From the NCBI GenBank assembly GCA_947573795.1, contig CANPHE010000009.1, positions 16,008 to 80,007 on the forward strand: a DNA stretch of 64,000 nucleotides, written 5' to 3'. Positions 25,857 through 33,169 of this stretch are shown one piece after another. Positions within the stretch are counted from its first letter, which is position 1, and the number at the start of each line of letters is the position of its first letter. The position numbers and the translations under genes were made by a program. The notes below the pieces were generated by a model. It saw only the letters and a program-made list of their open reading frames with translations. It did not search any database and was not told the DNA's origin. The stretch comes from an uncultured Alistipes sp. (lineage in GTDB: Bacteria; Bacteroidota; Bacteroidia; Bacteroidales; Rikenellaceae).

Positions 25857-26771
25857 TCATTCGTTCAATATCATATCCCCGATACGACGCGTCGGCGAAT
25901 CGTGCAGCAAGCGGCGTCGATGCGCCATATCGACATAGATACGCGTCGTGTCCGTCTCGCTGTGTCCCATCATATCGCGCACCGATTCGATATCGTAACC
26001 CTGCTCGATCAACAAGCATCCGAACGTATGGCGCAGCGAATGTGCCGTGAACTTCGGGTTGTCGATCCCGATCGCACGCAGACGCAGCTTAACGATGCGG
26101 CTGATCGTGTGGCGCACGATACGATTGTTGCAGTGGATGCGATGCGAGACGAACAGCGGCGAAGTCATTGTGAACTGACGATCGGCAATATATTCTTCGA
26201 ACCACTCCACCGTCTTCGGATGGAGAACCACCGTGTCGTCTTTCGACAAGTGCCCTTTGCGCTGCACATAGAGGACGGGCTCGCCCTCACGCAGATCGAA
26301 GTCCCCAATATCGATACGCTCGATCTCGCACGTGCGCAGCCCGTTGAACAGCATTAGCGAGATCAGCAGACGATCGCGTCGTCCGATCATGGTGTCGGGT
26401 GCAATGCTATCGAGCAGCCGGGCCGCCTGCTCAGACGTCAGCGGCAGTTTGCTGTAACCGGCGCGGCGCTTGCTGCTCTTGATCCCTGCGGCGATGTTGT
26501 TATAATAGCGATGCCGATCGCAATATGCGTAGAAGAGCTTCACGATCGTCACCAGCGAGCTGACCGTATACGGGCTTTTCGAGCGCACCAAATAGTCTTT
26601 GAACAGCAGAACGTGCTGTCGCTCGGGGTTGCGCTGATCGACCTTGTTGGCAGACAGCCAGCGGAACCATTGCCCGATCTTGCGGCGATAGTCCGATCGG
26701 GTCGAGGGCATGATGTCCGAACTGTCGAGCCACTCCTCGACGATCTCCGATAGCTTCAGGGTAGTTCTCAT
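25857..26771 (-). CDS. Second tyrosine recombinase (XerC/D-like) in the packaging module
   Basis: 304 aa, with a SAM-like N-terminal domain (1-95) and a complete catalytic set: R in NGLRTCEIE, K in the beta-hairpin VQRKGHLSKDD, HSLRH, the GH of LMGHSET-like MMGHSETDT, and Y in RIYVDMAH. It is much more canonical than the attL integrase. Placed between HNH and terminase genes and transcribed with the late block, it could resolve genome multimers, act on DNA ends, or invert or exchange fibre DNA. Its start overlaps the HNH stop by four bases. Confidence 0.88.
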   Translation of the reverse strand: MRTTLKLSEIVEEWLDSSDIMPSTRSDYRRKIGQWFRWLSANKVDQRNPERQHVLLFKDYLVRSKSPYTVSSLVTIVKLFYAYCDRHRYYNNIAAGIKSSKRRAGYSKLPLTSEQAARLLDSIAPDTMIGRRDRLLISLMLFNGLRTCEIERIDIGDFDLREGEPVLYVQRKGHLSKDDTVVLHPKTVEWFEEYIADRQFTMTSPLFVSHRIHCNNRIVRHTISRIVKLRLRAIGIDNPKFTAHSLRHTFGCLLIEQGYDIESVRDMMGHSETDTTRIYVDMAHRRRLLHDSPTRRIGDMILNE

Positions 26772-27064
26772 TTGTCGGTAGCACTTTTCCGGTTATGACA
26801 CGCATCGCAGAGGCTTTGCAGGTTGGCGAGCGAAAGAGCCGCGCCGCCCTTGTTGATCGGCACGATATGATCGACGACCCGTGCCGGGGTCGCGATGCCC
26901 CGGCGCAGACACTCCTCACACAACGGCTGCACCTCGATCTTCAAGGCCCGCAGCTTCCGCCATGCGGTCGACTGGTAGAACTTCGCATTACTCTGCCTGC
27001 GCCCCTCCTGGGGCTTGTGCTCCGGCTGCCACGGGCGCCGCACGGATTTGGGAAAAATCGGCAT
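26768..27064 (-). CDS. HNH endonuclease, packaging-associated
   Basis: 98 aa. The motif set CEECLRRG, VVDHIVPINKGG and NLQSLCDACHNRKS gives the zinc cysteines plus the H-N-H triad. Small HNH proteins next to the terminase are required for cutting concatemers in HK97-like phages. Overlaps the second recombinase by four bases and follows the gene 27068-27616 after three bases. Confidence 0.9.
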   Translation of the reverse strand: MPIFPKSVRRPWQPEHKPQEGRRQSNAKFYQSTAWRKLRALKIEVQPLCEECLRRGIATPARVVDHIVPINKGGAALSLANLQSLCDACHNRKSATDK

Positions 27065-27067
27065 AGC

Positions 27068-27616
27068 TCAATCGGCATTCAGTTCGATGATTCGGTCGAT
27101 CTTCCGATCCTCCAGACCGCACACGGCGAGCTGCCTCGGGAGCGCGTACAGCACGCGGGCTGGGACGAAATCATAACGACCGGTCAGACGTTTGTTAGCC
27201 TGTTCAATCAACCGGCACAACGCGGCAACGATGCTGTATGCCCGTTCGGGCGGCGTGAGAAGTATCGCCCCGTCGATCTGCTGCCAGGTCCGGTCCAACG
27301 CGTCGTTATACTGGCGCGCGGCCGTAACGCTGACACGTCCGAGCATATCGTACGCCCGTTGGTGGACACTCTGCACGGTCTGCTGCGCCCGCACGAAAGC
27401 GTGTTTCACGCCATGCCGAAACATCCCGGAGTCACGCAATTCTTCCTCCAAATCGCACATCGCATAGTTCAGACACGCAACATAGGTCAGCATCTTGACC
27501 GCTGTTCCGACGTACTTCTCATCCTCGGCGGTCGGTTTACGCGGCTGCATATTGCGCCAAGCCGTCCGCTTCATCAGCAGCGCACGGTCGTAGGCGATAG
27601 AACTGTTATTCATCAT
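27068..27616 (-). CDS. Phage protein of unknown function
   Basis: 182 aa, entirely helical by composition, with aromatic and Cys residues in the middle (YVACLNYAMCDLEEEL) and no recognised motif. It begins MMNN, so the true start may be 27616 or 27613. Eighteen bases separate it from the PAPS-reductase-like gene, and it is co-oriented with both the early genes and the packaging genes, so it could be a late-gene regulator or a packaging accessory. Confidence 0.7.
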   Translation of the reverse strand: MMNNSSIAYDRALLMKRTAWRNMQPRKPTAEDEKYVGTAVKMLTYVACLNYAMCDLEEELRDSGMFRHGVKHAFVRAQQTVQSVHQRAYDMLGRVSVTAARQYNDALDRTWQQIDGAILLTPPERAYSIVAALCRLIEQANKRLTGRYDFVPARVLYALPRQLAVCGLEDRKIDRIIELNAD

Positions 27617-27634
27617 TGTTCCTATATTTTCAAA

Positions 27635-28423
27635 TTAAAAAAGTTTTAGTTGGCGTTCTTCCCAATCCATTCGTCGCTCGATCTCTTGTAGCGTCTTACC
27701 GTATTTGAATCCATAGCTGCACAGATTCGGGGTGTGGCTCAACTCAACCAGTTCCGCCCATAGTTCGGGATGGCTGCGCCGCAGATTGATGAATTGTTGC
27801 AGTCGACAATTCGGACAGAACCAGCATCCGCCGCGTGTTCCGGTCGCATAGATCGGCGATAGTAACCCGTGGGCAGCGCAAAGCTGTTTTGCCATCTGCT
27901 CGGTATAGCCATATTTGGCCAACAACGAGACCTTGTTTCCTGTGAGCCGGGCAAGCCGCAGCGGCTCGTCTGCGGCAATACCGACATACTGCACGATTCT
28001 CGTTTTGACGCGTCGGGAGCCGCCCGCAATTTCGGCGAGGTATTTTCGTATGGGCGCGACTTTGCAATAACTATTGATGCAACATTTACCTGCGATGGGA
28101 AAACCGTAAATTTTCCCTGCGTGACGCCCCTTCTGAATGACGTTGTAAAAGCAATAGCAATAGTCCCGTTCGGCGCGTACCACGTCGACATGGACACCCA
28201 TGCCGTGCAGCTTCGGAATCGCAGTGTTGTAGATACATTCGATATGCTCCGGGATTTCGCCGCTGATGCCGCGTTCATGATCGAACATTACCTCCGAGAA
28301 CACCACCCGGTCGAGTGGTTCGCCATGTTCGAGGGCAAGGAGGATCGTTGCGATCGAATCCTTGCCGAACGAACACGAGGCGATGAAGATCGGACGGTCA
28401 TTCAGGTGTTCTCTCATATTCAT
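27635..28423 (-). CDS. PAPS reductase / adenine nucleotide alpha hydrolase-like protein
   Basis: 262 aa. The P-loop-like motif near the start is SFGKDSIAT (consensus SGGKDS), followed by FSEVMFDHE. A cluster of cysteines (CYCFYNV, CCINSYCK) and a C-terminal CWFCPNCR resemble the metal-binding sites of phage PAPS-reductase-like proteins and DndC relatives. Such enzymes activate substrates with ATP for sulfur transfer. Immediate overlap with the C5 methyltransferase gene suggests a role in DNA modification, which is inference. Confidence 0.82.
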   Translation of the reverse strand: MNMREHLNDRPIFIASCSFGKDSIATILLALEHGEPLDRVVFSEVMFDHERGISGEIPEHIECIYNTAIPKLHGMGVHVDVVRAERDYCYCFYNVIQKGRHAGKIYGFPIAGKCCINSYCKVAPIRKYLAEIAGGSRRVKTRIVQYVGIAADEPLRLARLTGNKVSLLAKYGYTEQMAKQLCAAHGLLSPIYATGTRGGCWFCPNCRLQQFINLRRSHPELWAELVELSHTPNLCSYGFKYGKTLQEIERRMDWEERQLKLF

Positions 28424-29345
28424 TTATCGATTCAGCGATTTGTAAAAATACCTGCGGGACGATGGCGTTTCCGAAGCCTTTGATCGAGTGTCGGCACCAC
28501 GCAGGAAAGGTGATATCGTCCAGTCGATCGGGAAGCCCATCATCTCCGCGACATACAGGGGATTGAGTCGGGAACCGACTCCAGTCTGGTAGCAATACTC
28601 CGCTGCCGACTTCGCCAGCCCCGATTTCCGTTTTAACAAAGCCCGAGGCAACGACGCATTCGTCGCATCGTTGACCATCGGAGCAGGCAATAGACAGAGA
28701 CGGGCTGCCAGCGCAAGCGTCGGCCGGGCTGATGCATGCGGCGACAGACTTCGATTCACCCGCCCCGAGCCCGCATCGATAGCTGTGGGCGTCGGCAGCA
28801 TCGTCGGGTCGATCGGATACGAGCCCTTCGCAGTGTGCACCTTCAATCCCTGAGTCATTAGCGTGGGCAACAAACCACACCCGATACCGGCGGTGGGGAG
28901 CTCCGACACCGCAAGCTGGAAGTACATACGCTTCGACCTCGTACCCTTCAGTTTCCAGGTTAGCAAGCACCTGTTCGAAGACCACCCCGCCCGACCAATC
29001 AATAATGCCGAGAACGTTTTCGCCCACGACCCAACGTGGCCGAATCTCGCGAATTGCTCGCAACATCTCCGGCCAGAGGTGACGAGAGTCTGCCGTACCC
29101 TTTCGTTTGCCGGCTGCACTGAACGGCTGGCAGGGGAATCCGCCGGTAAGGACGTCGACGCGTCCTCGCCAAACGGAAAAGTCCGTTGTTCGAACATCTG
29201 CATATTGTTTTGCGTGAGGAAAATGATAAGCCAACAACCGACGGCAGAATGGGTCGATCTCGCAGTTGAACAAGTTCGTCCATCCGACCCACTCCGCCGT
29301 CAGGTCGAAACCGCCAAAACCGCTGAATAACGATGCGTGCGTCAT
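28398..29345 (-). CDS. DNA cytosine-5 methyltransferase
   Basis: 315 aa. Motif I is FSGFGGFD (7-14), the catalytic loop is PCQPFS (71-76), motif VI is ENV (109-111), motif VIII is APHRRYRVWFVA (149-160) and motif X is GFGNAIVPQV near the end. It transfers a methyl group from SAM to cytosine, probably guarding phage DNA against host restriction; no partner nuclease is nearby. The variable region after residue 160 is short in aromatic residues and rich in D, S, A and C, probably because another protein is read from the same DNA (28424-29203). Confidence 0.93.
   Translation of the reverse strand: MTHASLFSGFGGFDLTAEWVGWTNLFNCEIDPFCRRLLAYHFPHAKQYADVRTTDFSVWRGRVDVLTGGFPCQPFSAAGKRKGTADSRHLWPEMLRAIREIRPRWVVGENVLGIIDWSGGVVFEQVLANLETEGYEVEAYVLPACGVGAPHRRYRVWFVAHANDSGIEGAHCEGLVSDRPDDAADAHSYRCGLGAGESKSVAACISPADACAGSPSLSIACSDGQRCDECVVASGFVKTEIGAGEVGSGVLLPDWSRFPTQSPVCRGDDGLPDRLDDITFPAWCRHSIKGFGNAIVPQVFLQIAESINEYERTPE
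28424..29203 (-). CDS. Overlapping-frame protein inside the methyltransferase gene
   Basis: 259 aa in the +1 frame relative to the methyltransferase, fully inside that gene. Three Pro-rich motifs recur (LLPTLMT at 111-117, LPTPTAID at 136-143, LPAPMVNDATN at 172-182), and residues 210-229 read GSRLNPLYVAEMMGFPIDWT. From memory, the LPTPT-x-x-D and LNP-x-x-V-x-x-MMGFP patterns are found in stand-alone phage proteins linked to C5 methyltransferases, so this frame looks genuinely translated. The start ATG at 29203 is the most upstream one. Function unknown. Confidence 0.68.
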   Translation of the reverse strand: MQMFEQRTFPFGEDASTSLPADSPASRSVQPANERVRQTLVTSGRRCCEQFARFGHVGSWAKTFSALLIGRAGWSSNRCLLTWKLKGTRSKRMYFQLAVSELPTAGIGCGLLPTLMTQGLKVHTAKGSYPIDPTMLPTPTAIDAGSGRVNRSLSPHASARPTLALAARLCLLPAPMVNDATNASLPRALLKRKSGLAKSAAEYCYQTGVGSRLNPLYVAEMMGFPIDWTISPFLRGADTRSKASETPSSRRYFYKSLNR

Positions 29346-29348
29346 GAC

Positions 29349-29690
29349 TCATAGAATTTCGCGCCAGGCGATGATCTCGTAGTTTTTCGGCAATGCTTCG
29401 ACTATCCAAACCCCATCCTTTTGCCGCGAAGCGACAAAGTAATCGCGAGAATTCCCGTAAGGATCGTGCGTAGCCATAACCAAGACTTTCTGGCGGGGAT
29501 TAGGAAATTCTTTGTTCGGGTTATGCCAACGGCACAGCTCCGCGCGCATCCATTCAGCGCCAGCCTCAAATGCATCTTGAAGGTTTTCACGGTTGAAAAA
29601 GAAACCAATCCCCTCCAACTCTGTCCCCATCGTAGGATCATCGACAGCGACGTCAGCATATTCAACAGCCTTTTTCTCAATTCTTTTCAT
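29349..29690 (-). CDS. Small phage protein, DUF551-like C-terminus
   Basis: 113 aa from MKRIEKKAVEYAD at 29690. An N-terminal helix is followed by WMRAELCRWHNPNKEFPNPR and a terminal strand pair ending IIAWREIL. The second half resembles the DUF551 fold seen at the end of 32287-33162 (RWHNPNKEFP versus QWRNPKKDLP). It overlaps the upstream gene by 14 bases and ends three bases before the methyltransferase start. Function unknown. Confidence 0.78.
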   Translation of the reverse strand: MKRIEKKAVEYADVAVDDPTMGTELEGIGFFFNRENLQDAFEAGAEWMRAELCRWHNPNKEFPNPRQKVLVMATHDPYGNSRDYFVASRQKDGVWIVEALPKNYEIIAWREIL

Positions 29691-30144
29691 AAGACAACTC
29701 TTTGCGTAATCGGATGATATATTCGGCATTCGCGCATCCTCGGTCGATTATCTGAATGCCGAGGAGTTTATCGGCAGCATAAGATCGAACACATTCTTCG
29801 TCGCATGGAGCGAGCTGCTTGCCCTCCTTCGTGTTTCCGAGAAGAGCGAAATGATCGTTTTCCTCAACAATACGGCATGGGTAGGATTTCGCTACCCAAT
29901 TCATGAATCGGTTGATCTTCTGCACATAGTAGGGGAATGGCGCTTTAATCGTCCGATTCCCGTCGTCATCTTCCCGATAGCAGTTCGGGCAATAATGATG
30001 ATCGCTTACCGAGTGCCAATCCGCCTCATCTGCTTCTTCTTCAGATGTGCTACGGTCATGCCATGCACTATTATCATTGCTATTGATGAGGGTCTCCCCG
30101 CAACGGTCGCACGTAACGCCGTAGAAGATTAGAGGTTCAACCAT
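29677..30144 (-). CDS. Zinc-ribbon phage protein of unknown function
   Basis: 155 aa. CDRCGETLI near residue 12 and CPNCYRED near residue 52 form a treble-clef or rubredoxin-like zinc ribbon. The C-terminal half contains CDEECVRSYAADKLLG. Small zinc proteins of this type are common in phage early regions and have no assigned role. The start overlaps the 53-aa gene upstream by eight bases. Confidence 0.75.
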   Translation of the reverse strand: MVEPLIFYGVTCDRCGETLINSNDNSAWHDRSTSEEEADEADWHSVSDHHYCPNCYREDDDGNRTIKAPFPYYVQKINRFMNWVAKSYPCRIVEENDHFALLGNTKEGKQLAPCDEECVRSYAADKLLGIQIIDRGCANAEYIIRLRKELSYEKN

Positions 30145-30298
30145 GGTTATTAGCTTTCCTGGTGGGTAATTCCGTTAAAATTCCGATTTCATTTACCGCT
30201 TCGAGGACATGTAGAATATCCTGCATCGCCGAAAGCATGCGAGGATCAATCCCCTCTGCGAAGCAAGTTTTAATCACGTTTATTTGAAATTGAATCAA
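30137..30298 (-). CDS. 53-aa phage protein with TTG start
   Basis: Reads from a TTG at 30298 that overlaps the TGA of the 23-codon frame upstream, and ends eight bases inside 29677-30144, fitting the overlapping style of this operon. The peptide contains CFAEGIDPRMLSAMQDILHV and a helical middle and looks like a folded mini-protein. A GTG at 30277 is an alternative start. Too short to assign a function. Confidence 0.5.
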   Translation of the reverse strand: MIQFQINVIKTCFAEGIDPRMLSAMQDILHVLEAVNEIGILTELPTRKANNHG

Positions 30299-30366
30299 AA
30301 ATCCATGTTGTGATTAAGGATTACAGTTGTCGTTGGAGCAATCCCGTTTTTTATGTTGTTTTCCAT
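30295..30366 (-). CDS. Possible 23-aa micro-protein
   Basis: A 23-codon frame from ATG 30366, three bases after the stop of 30370-30531 and coupled to the TTG start of the next gene. It begins MENNIKNG and ends NHNMDF. It may be a real micro-protein or just a translated spacer that couples its neighbours. Support is positional only. Confidence 0.3.
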   Translation of the reverse strand: MENNIKNGIAPTTTVILNHNMDF

Positions 30367-30369
30367 AGT

Positions 30370-30531
30370 TCAATCATTTTCGTCATTATCGCCATCAGTA
30401 TAGCTCACATCCTCATAGTTCACGCAGAAGTCGAAGCCCGAATCGCCATCGAATACTCCTTTGGCTCGGCATTCTTCGTATTTTCGGCAGTTTTCGCAAT
30501 GACATTCATTTATTTGTCTGTTGATTTTCAT
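30370..30531 (-). CDS. 53-aa Cys-rich phage protein
   Basis: Starts with MKINRQINECHCENCRKYEE at 30531, overlapping the preceding stop as ATGA. Cys residues at about 10, 12, 15 and 21, with another at 36, could form a small zinc finger; the C-terminus is strongly acidic (DGDNDEND). Function unknown. The four-base coupling argues strongly that it is translated. Confidence 0.65.
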   Translation of the reverse strand: MKINRQINECHCENCRKYEECRAKGVFDGDSGFDFCVNYEDVSYTDGDNDEND

Positions 30532-30872
30532 AGTCTTTTTCCTAATTTGATGATAAACGTTTCGTGATCGGGTGCACCCCATTCCGGACAGCCTTGTCCT
30601 ATCGTAATCCCCTTGCACTCGAAAGTCATCCTGCGACTGGTATAGCCATAGGAGAAGCACACGGCATCGAAGCGACTGAATCTCGGCCCCACAGAGCAAC
30701 CGCCACATAACCGACCGTCGAATCCGCACATATTACACCAATTGAAGGTCGCGTAGCATTCGATCAACCGCCTCCTCCAATACGGGGATTCCTCCCGATA
30801 CCCTTCCTTCTTGATCCCGGCCTCGATCATCTCGTACCACTTCTTCTTAAGCGGCAGGTAAAGCGTCTTCAT
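30528..30872 (-). CDS. ASCH/PUA-like small protein
   Basis: 114 aa from the ATG at 30872 (ATGA overlap with the gene upstream). The opening MKTLYLPLKKKWYEMIEAGI followed by KKEGYREESPYW is the typical start of ASCH-fold proteins, in which the first strand and helix are followed by a K-x-E-x-R segment. ASCH domains bind RNA or modified nucleotides. A central CNMCGFDGRLCGGC cluster is unusual and could hold a metal. Specific function unknown. Confidence 0.72.
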   Translation of the reverse strand: MKTLYLPLKKKWYEMIEAGIKKEGYREESPYWRRRLIECYATFNWCNMCGFDGRLCGGCSVGPRFSRFDAVCFSYGYTSRRMTFECKGITIGQGCPEWGAPDHETFIIKLGKRL

Positions 30873-31258
30873 TCCCCCAGCATCATATTCTCGGAAGCTC
30901 GTGCCAACTCCGGGCTCCAAGCCAAACAATCCTCGTGCGGGTCGCAGAAGGCACCGATCAAGGCTTCGGCAGCGATCACCACGCGTTGCCAGCTTCCGCG
31001 GTTCGCAAGCTTGAACCGGCGTTTGATGAATTCGTAAAGGATCAGACGATTGTCTACATATTCTTCGTCTTCATGCTCAGATCGGGCAAGTTCGGCCCGA
31101 ATATCCAGTAGTTCCTGCTTATCCGCATCATCGTCGCTCCAGTTTAACCAATCGCTTTCGAGCGAGAAGTAACGGTTATCAAACAATGCATCCATCGTTT
31201 GGAGCAGGTCGCGTACAGCCTGGAAGTCTTCCGGCGTTGCTTTGGCTATTCTCATCAT
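30869..31258 (-). CDS. Helical phage protein of unknown function
   Basis: 129 aa starting MMRIAKATPEDFQAVRDL, all-alpha by composition with an acidic middle (WSDDDADKQELLDIRAE) and a conserved-looking NRGSWQRVVIAAEALIGAF segment. It belongs to a group of uncharacterised proteins frequent in Bacteroides phages. Coupled by four-base overlaps on both sides. Confidence 0.7.
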   Translation of the reverse strand: MMRIAKATPEDFQAVRDLLQTMDALFDNRYFSLESDWLNWSDDDADKQELLDIRAELARSEHEDEEYVDNRLILYEFIKRRFKLANRGSWQRVVIAAEALIGAFCDPHEDCLAWSPELARASENMMLGE

Positions 31259-31479
31259 TTTCGAGTTATCAATTTTGCGTAAAATCCATTTATTTCATAT
31301 TCTCGATTGCAATGGCGACATCGAATAATTTCTTCATCAAAGTCTCCACAACCATCGATAGGATCGACATTGTAAGCTTCAAGATCACGTAGACTATCCG
31401 TTACCAAGTTTCCGCAAATACACTTGAACGAACAGATCGCATCATAACGAATATTTTTCACTTCGATATCGACGTCCAA
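31255..31479 (-). CDS. Small Cys-rich (zinc ribbon) phage protein
   Basis: 74 aa. FKCICGN (about residue 20) and IIRCRHCNREYEI (about 52) give a two-half zinc-ribbon pattern, and a short acidic linker separates them. Probably a small nucleic-acid-binding or adaptor protein. Overlaps 30869-31258 by four bases. Confidence 0.7.
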   Translation of the reverse strand: MDVDIEVKNIRYDAICSFKCICGNLVTDSLRDLEAYNVDPIDGCGDFDEEIIRCRHCNREYEINGFYAKLITRK

Positions 31480-31515
31480 CCACCCCGATTTGGCTTTTCG
31501 TTCTCGATCAACAGA

Positions 31516-31641
31516 TTACCGTTCGAGCCGTTGAAGCAACGCTATTTGCTCCCGATCGCCGATACATGGCGGAACTTCGACGTTGCCTCGCATGAACTTC
31601 CCGTCTTCTAAGCGAAGCGGCATTGTGTCATCATGTGTCAT
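31516..31641 (-). CDS. 41-aa phage protein
   Basis: A 41-codon gene starting MTHDDTMPLRLEDGKFMRGN at 31641 in an ATGA overlap with the gene upstream. It contains VEVPPCIGDREQIALLQRLE, a conserved-looking block. The reading frame, coupling and even spacing to neighbours make it credible despite its size. Function unknown. Confidence 0.6.
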   Translation of the reverse strand: MTHDDTMPLRLEDGKFMRGNVEVPPCIGDREQIALLQRLER

Positions 31642-32096
31642 AACGAACGAGGTATTTTGATTTCATCTTCGATCCCGGCGAAGCGGAGGAGGTGCTGGAG
31701 TTCATGAACAAATCGCGTTCGTATATCTACGTGTCGTTGGGATTCGAAGGTCACGTCATTCCAGTAACAGGAAATCGCGGCATCGTTTTTGAAAAGAATA
31801 TAGATGCCCTCGTCTTGGCACGTGGAGTCGCCAGTCGAAAAACAATACCACCACCCGGGCTCGCCCTTTTCCCATCCCGAGAAATTAAACTGCATGAACG
31901 CCTCCGTGATCCGTATCGGTCGGATATCCTCGATATCGTACTCATCGGGGTCGCCCTGCTCGGGGTCGACGCGGGTCTGCACCCAGTCCTCGCTGATAGC
32001 AACGATGTACATAGGCGGCGACAACCGTTCTTCGCCCTCGATGGTCACCAGATGCGCCTGCACCCAGTCACCGATACATAATTCACTTGTTTTCAT
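31638..32096 (-). CDS. Phage protein of unknown function (small beta-barrel start)
   Basis: 152 aa. The N-terminal part (ELCIGDWVQAHLVTIEGEE) reads like a small beta-barrel, followed by an acidic segment EDIRPIRITEAFMQ and an aromatic stretch with WEKGEPGWWYCF. The C-terminal helix contains FVHELQHLLRF. Members are found in Bacteroides phage early regions without known function. It ends in ATGA coupling to the 41-aa gene. Confidence 0.72.
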   Translation of the reverse strand: MKTSELCIGDWVQAHLVTIEGEERLSPPMYIVAISEDWVQTRVDPEQGDPDEYDIEDIRPIRITEAFMQFNFSGWEKGEPGWWYCFSTGDSTCQDEGIYILFKNDAAISCYWNDVTFESQRHVDIRTRFVHELQHLLRFAGIEDEIKIPRSL

Positions 32097-32102
32097 TACC
32101 GT

Positions 32103-32264
32103 TTATTTTTTATTCACGATTCGAAAATGCCACACGCAACCGCACATAACATTACCCAAGGCGCAAACCATACAGAAAATGACATTATCATGTTCTCCAT
32201 GTCCGAAATATACTCCTACGGCAAATGCCCCAGCGACAGCCCATACGACAGAGAAAACCAGCAT
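32103..32264 (-). CDS. Small two-helix membrane protein
   Basis: 53 aa from an ATG at 32264 (a longer frame to 32318 overlaps the upstream gene and looks like that gene's shadow). Two membrane segments, about 1-20 (MLVFSVVWAVAGAFAVGVYF) and 27-45 (VIFCMVCALGNVMCGCVW), separated by a short polar loop. Possible roles are superinfection exclusion or host membrane modification. Support is topology only. Confidence 0.5.
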   Translation of the reverse strand: MLVFSVVWAVAGAFAVGVYFGHGEHDNVIFCMVCALGNVMCGCVWHFRIVNKK

Positions 32265-32286
32265 AAATAATATTTCTTCATAATCT

Positions 32287-33162
32287 CTACTCGTGAATAT
32301 CCCGCCATGCAACGACATGAATAGGCACCCTTGTGCTCAAATGACATAAATACATATCATTCAATTCCCATCTTTCTTTGTTGGCGTTATAGCGCCCTGT
32401 GCATATTCCCTCTTTGTCAGCCGAATATCTTATAATTACATTTGTATTTTCTTTTGGCAGATCCTTCTTCGGATTACGCCATTGTATCAGGGAAGAAATC
32501 CGATATTTTAGGTCGGATATTTTCTCAGCCTGCTTATACAACGCTCGCTCGTATGCGGCAGCTGTCTGTGGGGCAATGTCTTTCGCCTTGCCGATGTTGC
32601 GCCAATATCGACGAATCCAGTTCCACATCGCATAGTAGAACTTATCCTGCATATTCCGTCGGAGCAGATTGGTCTGCGTCTCGTACTTGGTCTTGTGGAG
32701 ACACGGGGCGGTCTTGATGCAGCGGAATGCGCCCGAATCGGTGATGTACATCAGCCCTGCGAACTTCGGGCATTCGGCCTCGGAGATGATCCCCTCCGGA
32801 CAGACATACCAAAAGTAATTCGGCTTTTGCATCGGTTCCTTGCCGCACTCTATACCGTATTTGTCGTAGCTGTGGTACTTTGCGACCGTCATGTCCTCTC
32901 CTCCCAGCAGTCGCATTTTCTCTTGCTTGTGGGCTGCCTCATTAAGAAAATCCGAATGACTGATCTTGATTTCGCACTCGTACACGTATCCGGCGTTGGA
33001 GATTGCCAAATAATCGGATTCCCACGCATAGAAGATGAAGCCGACCATCTCGAATACGGGTTTTGTCAGAATCGGATGATTCTCGCACAACGCCCGCTGG
33101 ATGCTCTCCTCGGTGTGTTTCGGTTTGGGCGGGGTTCCGCCCCGTGTCCCTCGCATTCCCAT
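32287..33162 (-). CDS. MmcB-like PD-(D/E)xK nuclease fused to a DUF551-like domain
   Basis: 291 aa from MGMRGTRGG at 33162. The core (residues about 20-110) contains YVYECEIKISHSDFLNE, where the E-x-K pair and the following acidic and aromatic residues fit MmcB-like nucleases of the PD-(D/E)xK fold linked to DNA repair. The last 65 residues begin LIQWRNPKKDLPKENTNVII and end VAWRDIHE, resembling DUF551. A Lys/Arg-rich helical linker joins them. A phage DNA-repair or end-processing role is likely. The fusion is unusual. Confidence 0.75.
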   Translation of the reverse strand: MGMRGTRGGTPPKPKHTEESIQRALCENHPILTKPVFEMVGFIFYAWESDYLAISNAGYVYECEIKISHSDFLNEAAHKQEKMRLLGGEDMTVAKYHSYDKYGIECGKEPMQKPNYFWYVCPEGIISEAECPKFAGLMYITDSGAFRCIKTAPCLHKTKYETQTNLLRRNMQDKFYYAMWNWIRRYWRNIGKAKDIAPQTAAAYERALYKQAEKISDLKYRISSLIQWRNPKKDLPKENTNVIIRYSADKEGICTGRYNANKERWELNDMYLCHLSTRVPIHVVAWRDIHE

Positions 33163-33169
33163 TATTCGT

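Noticed and set aside
26768..29345. Possible restriction-modification system (HNH plus C5 methyltransferase)
   Set aside because: The HNH is the small packaging type next to terminase and is separated from the methyltransferase by two unrelated genes.
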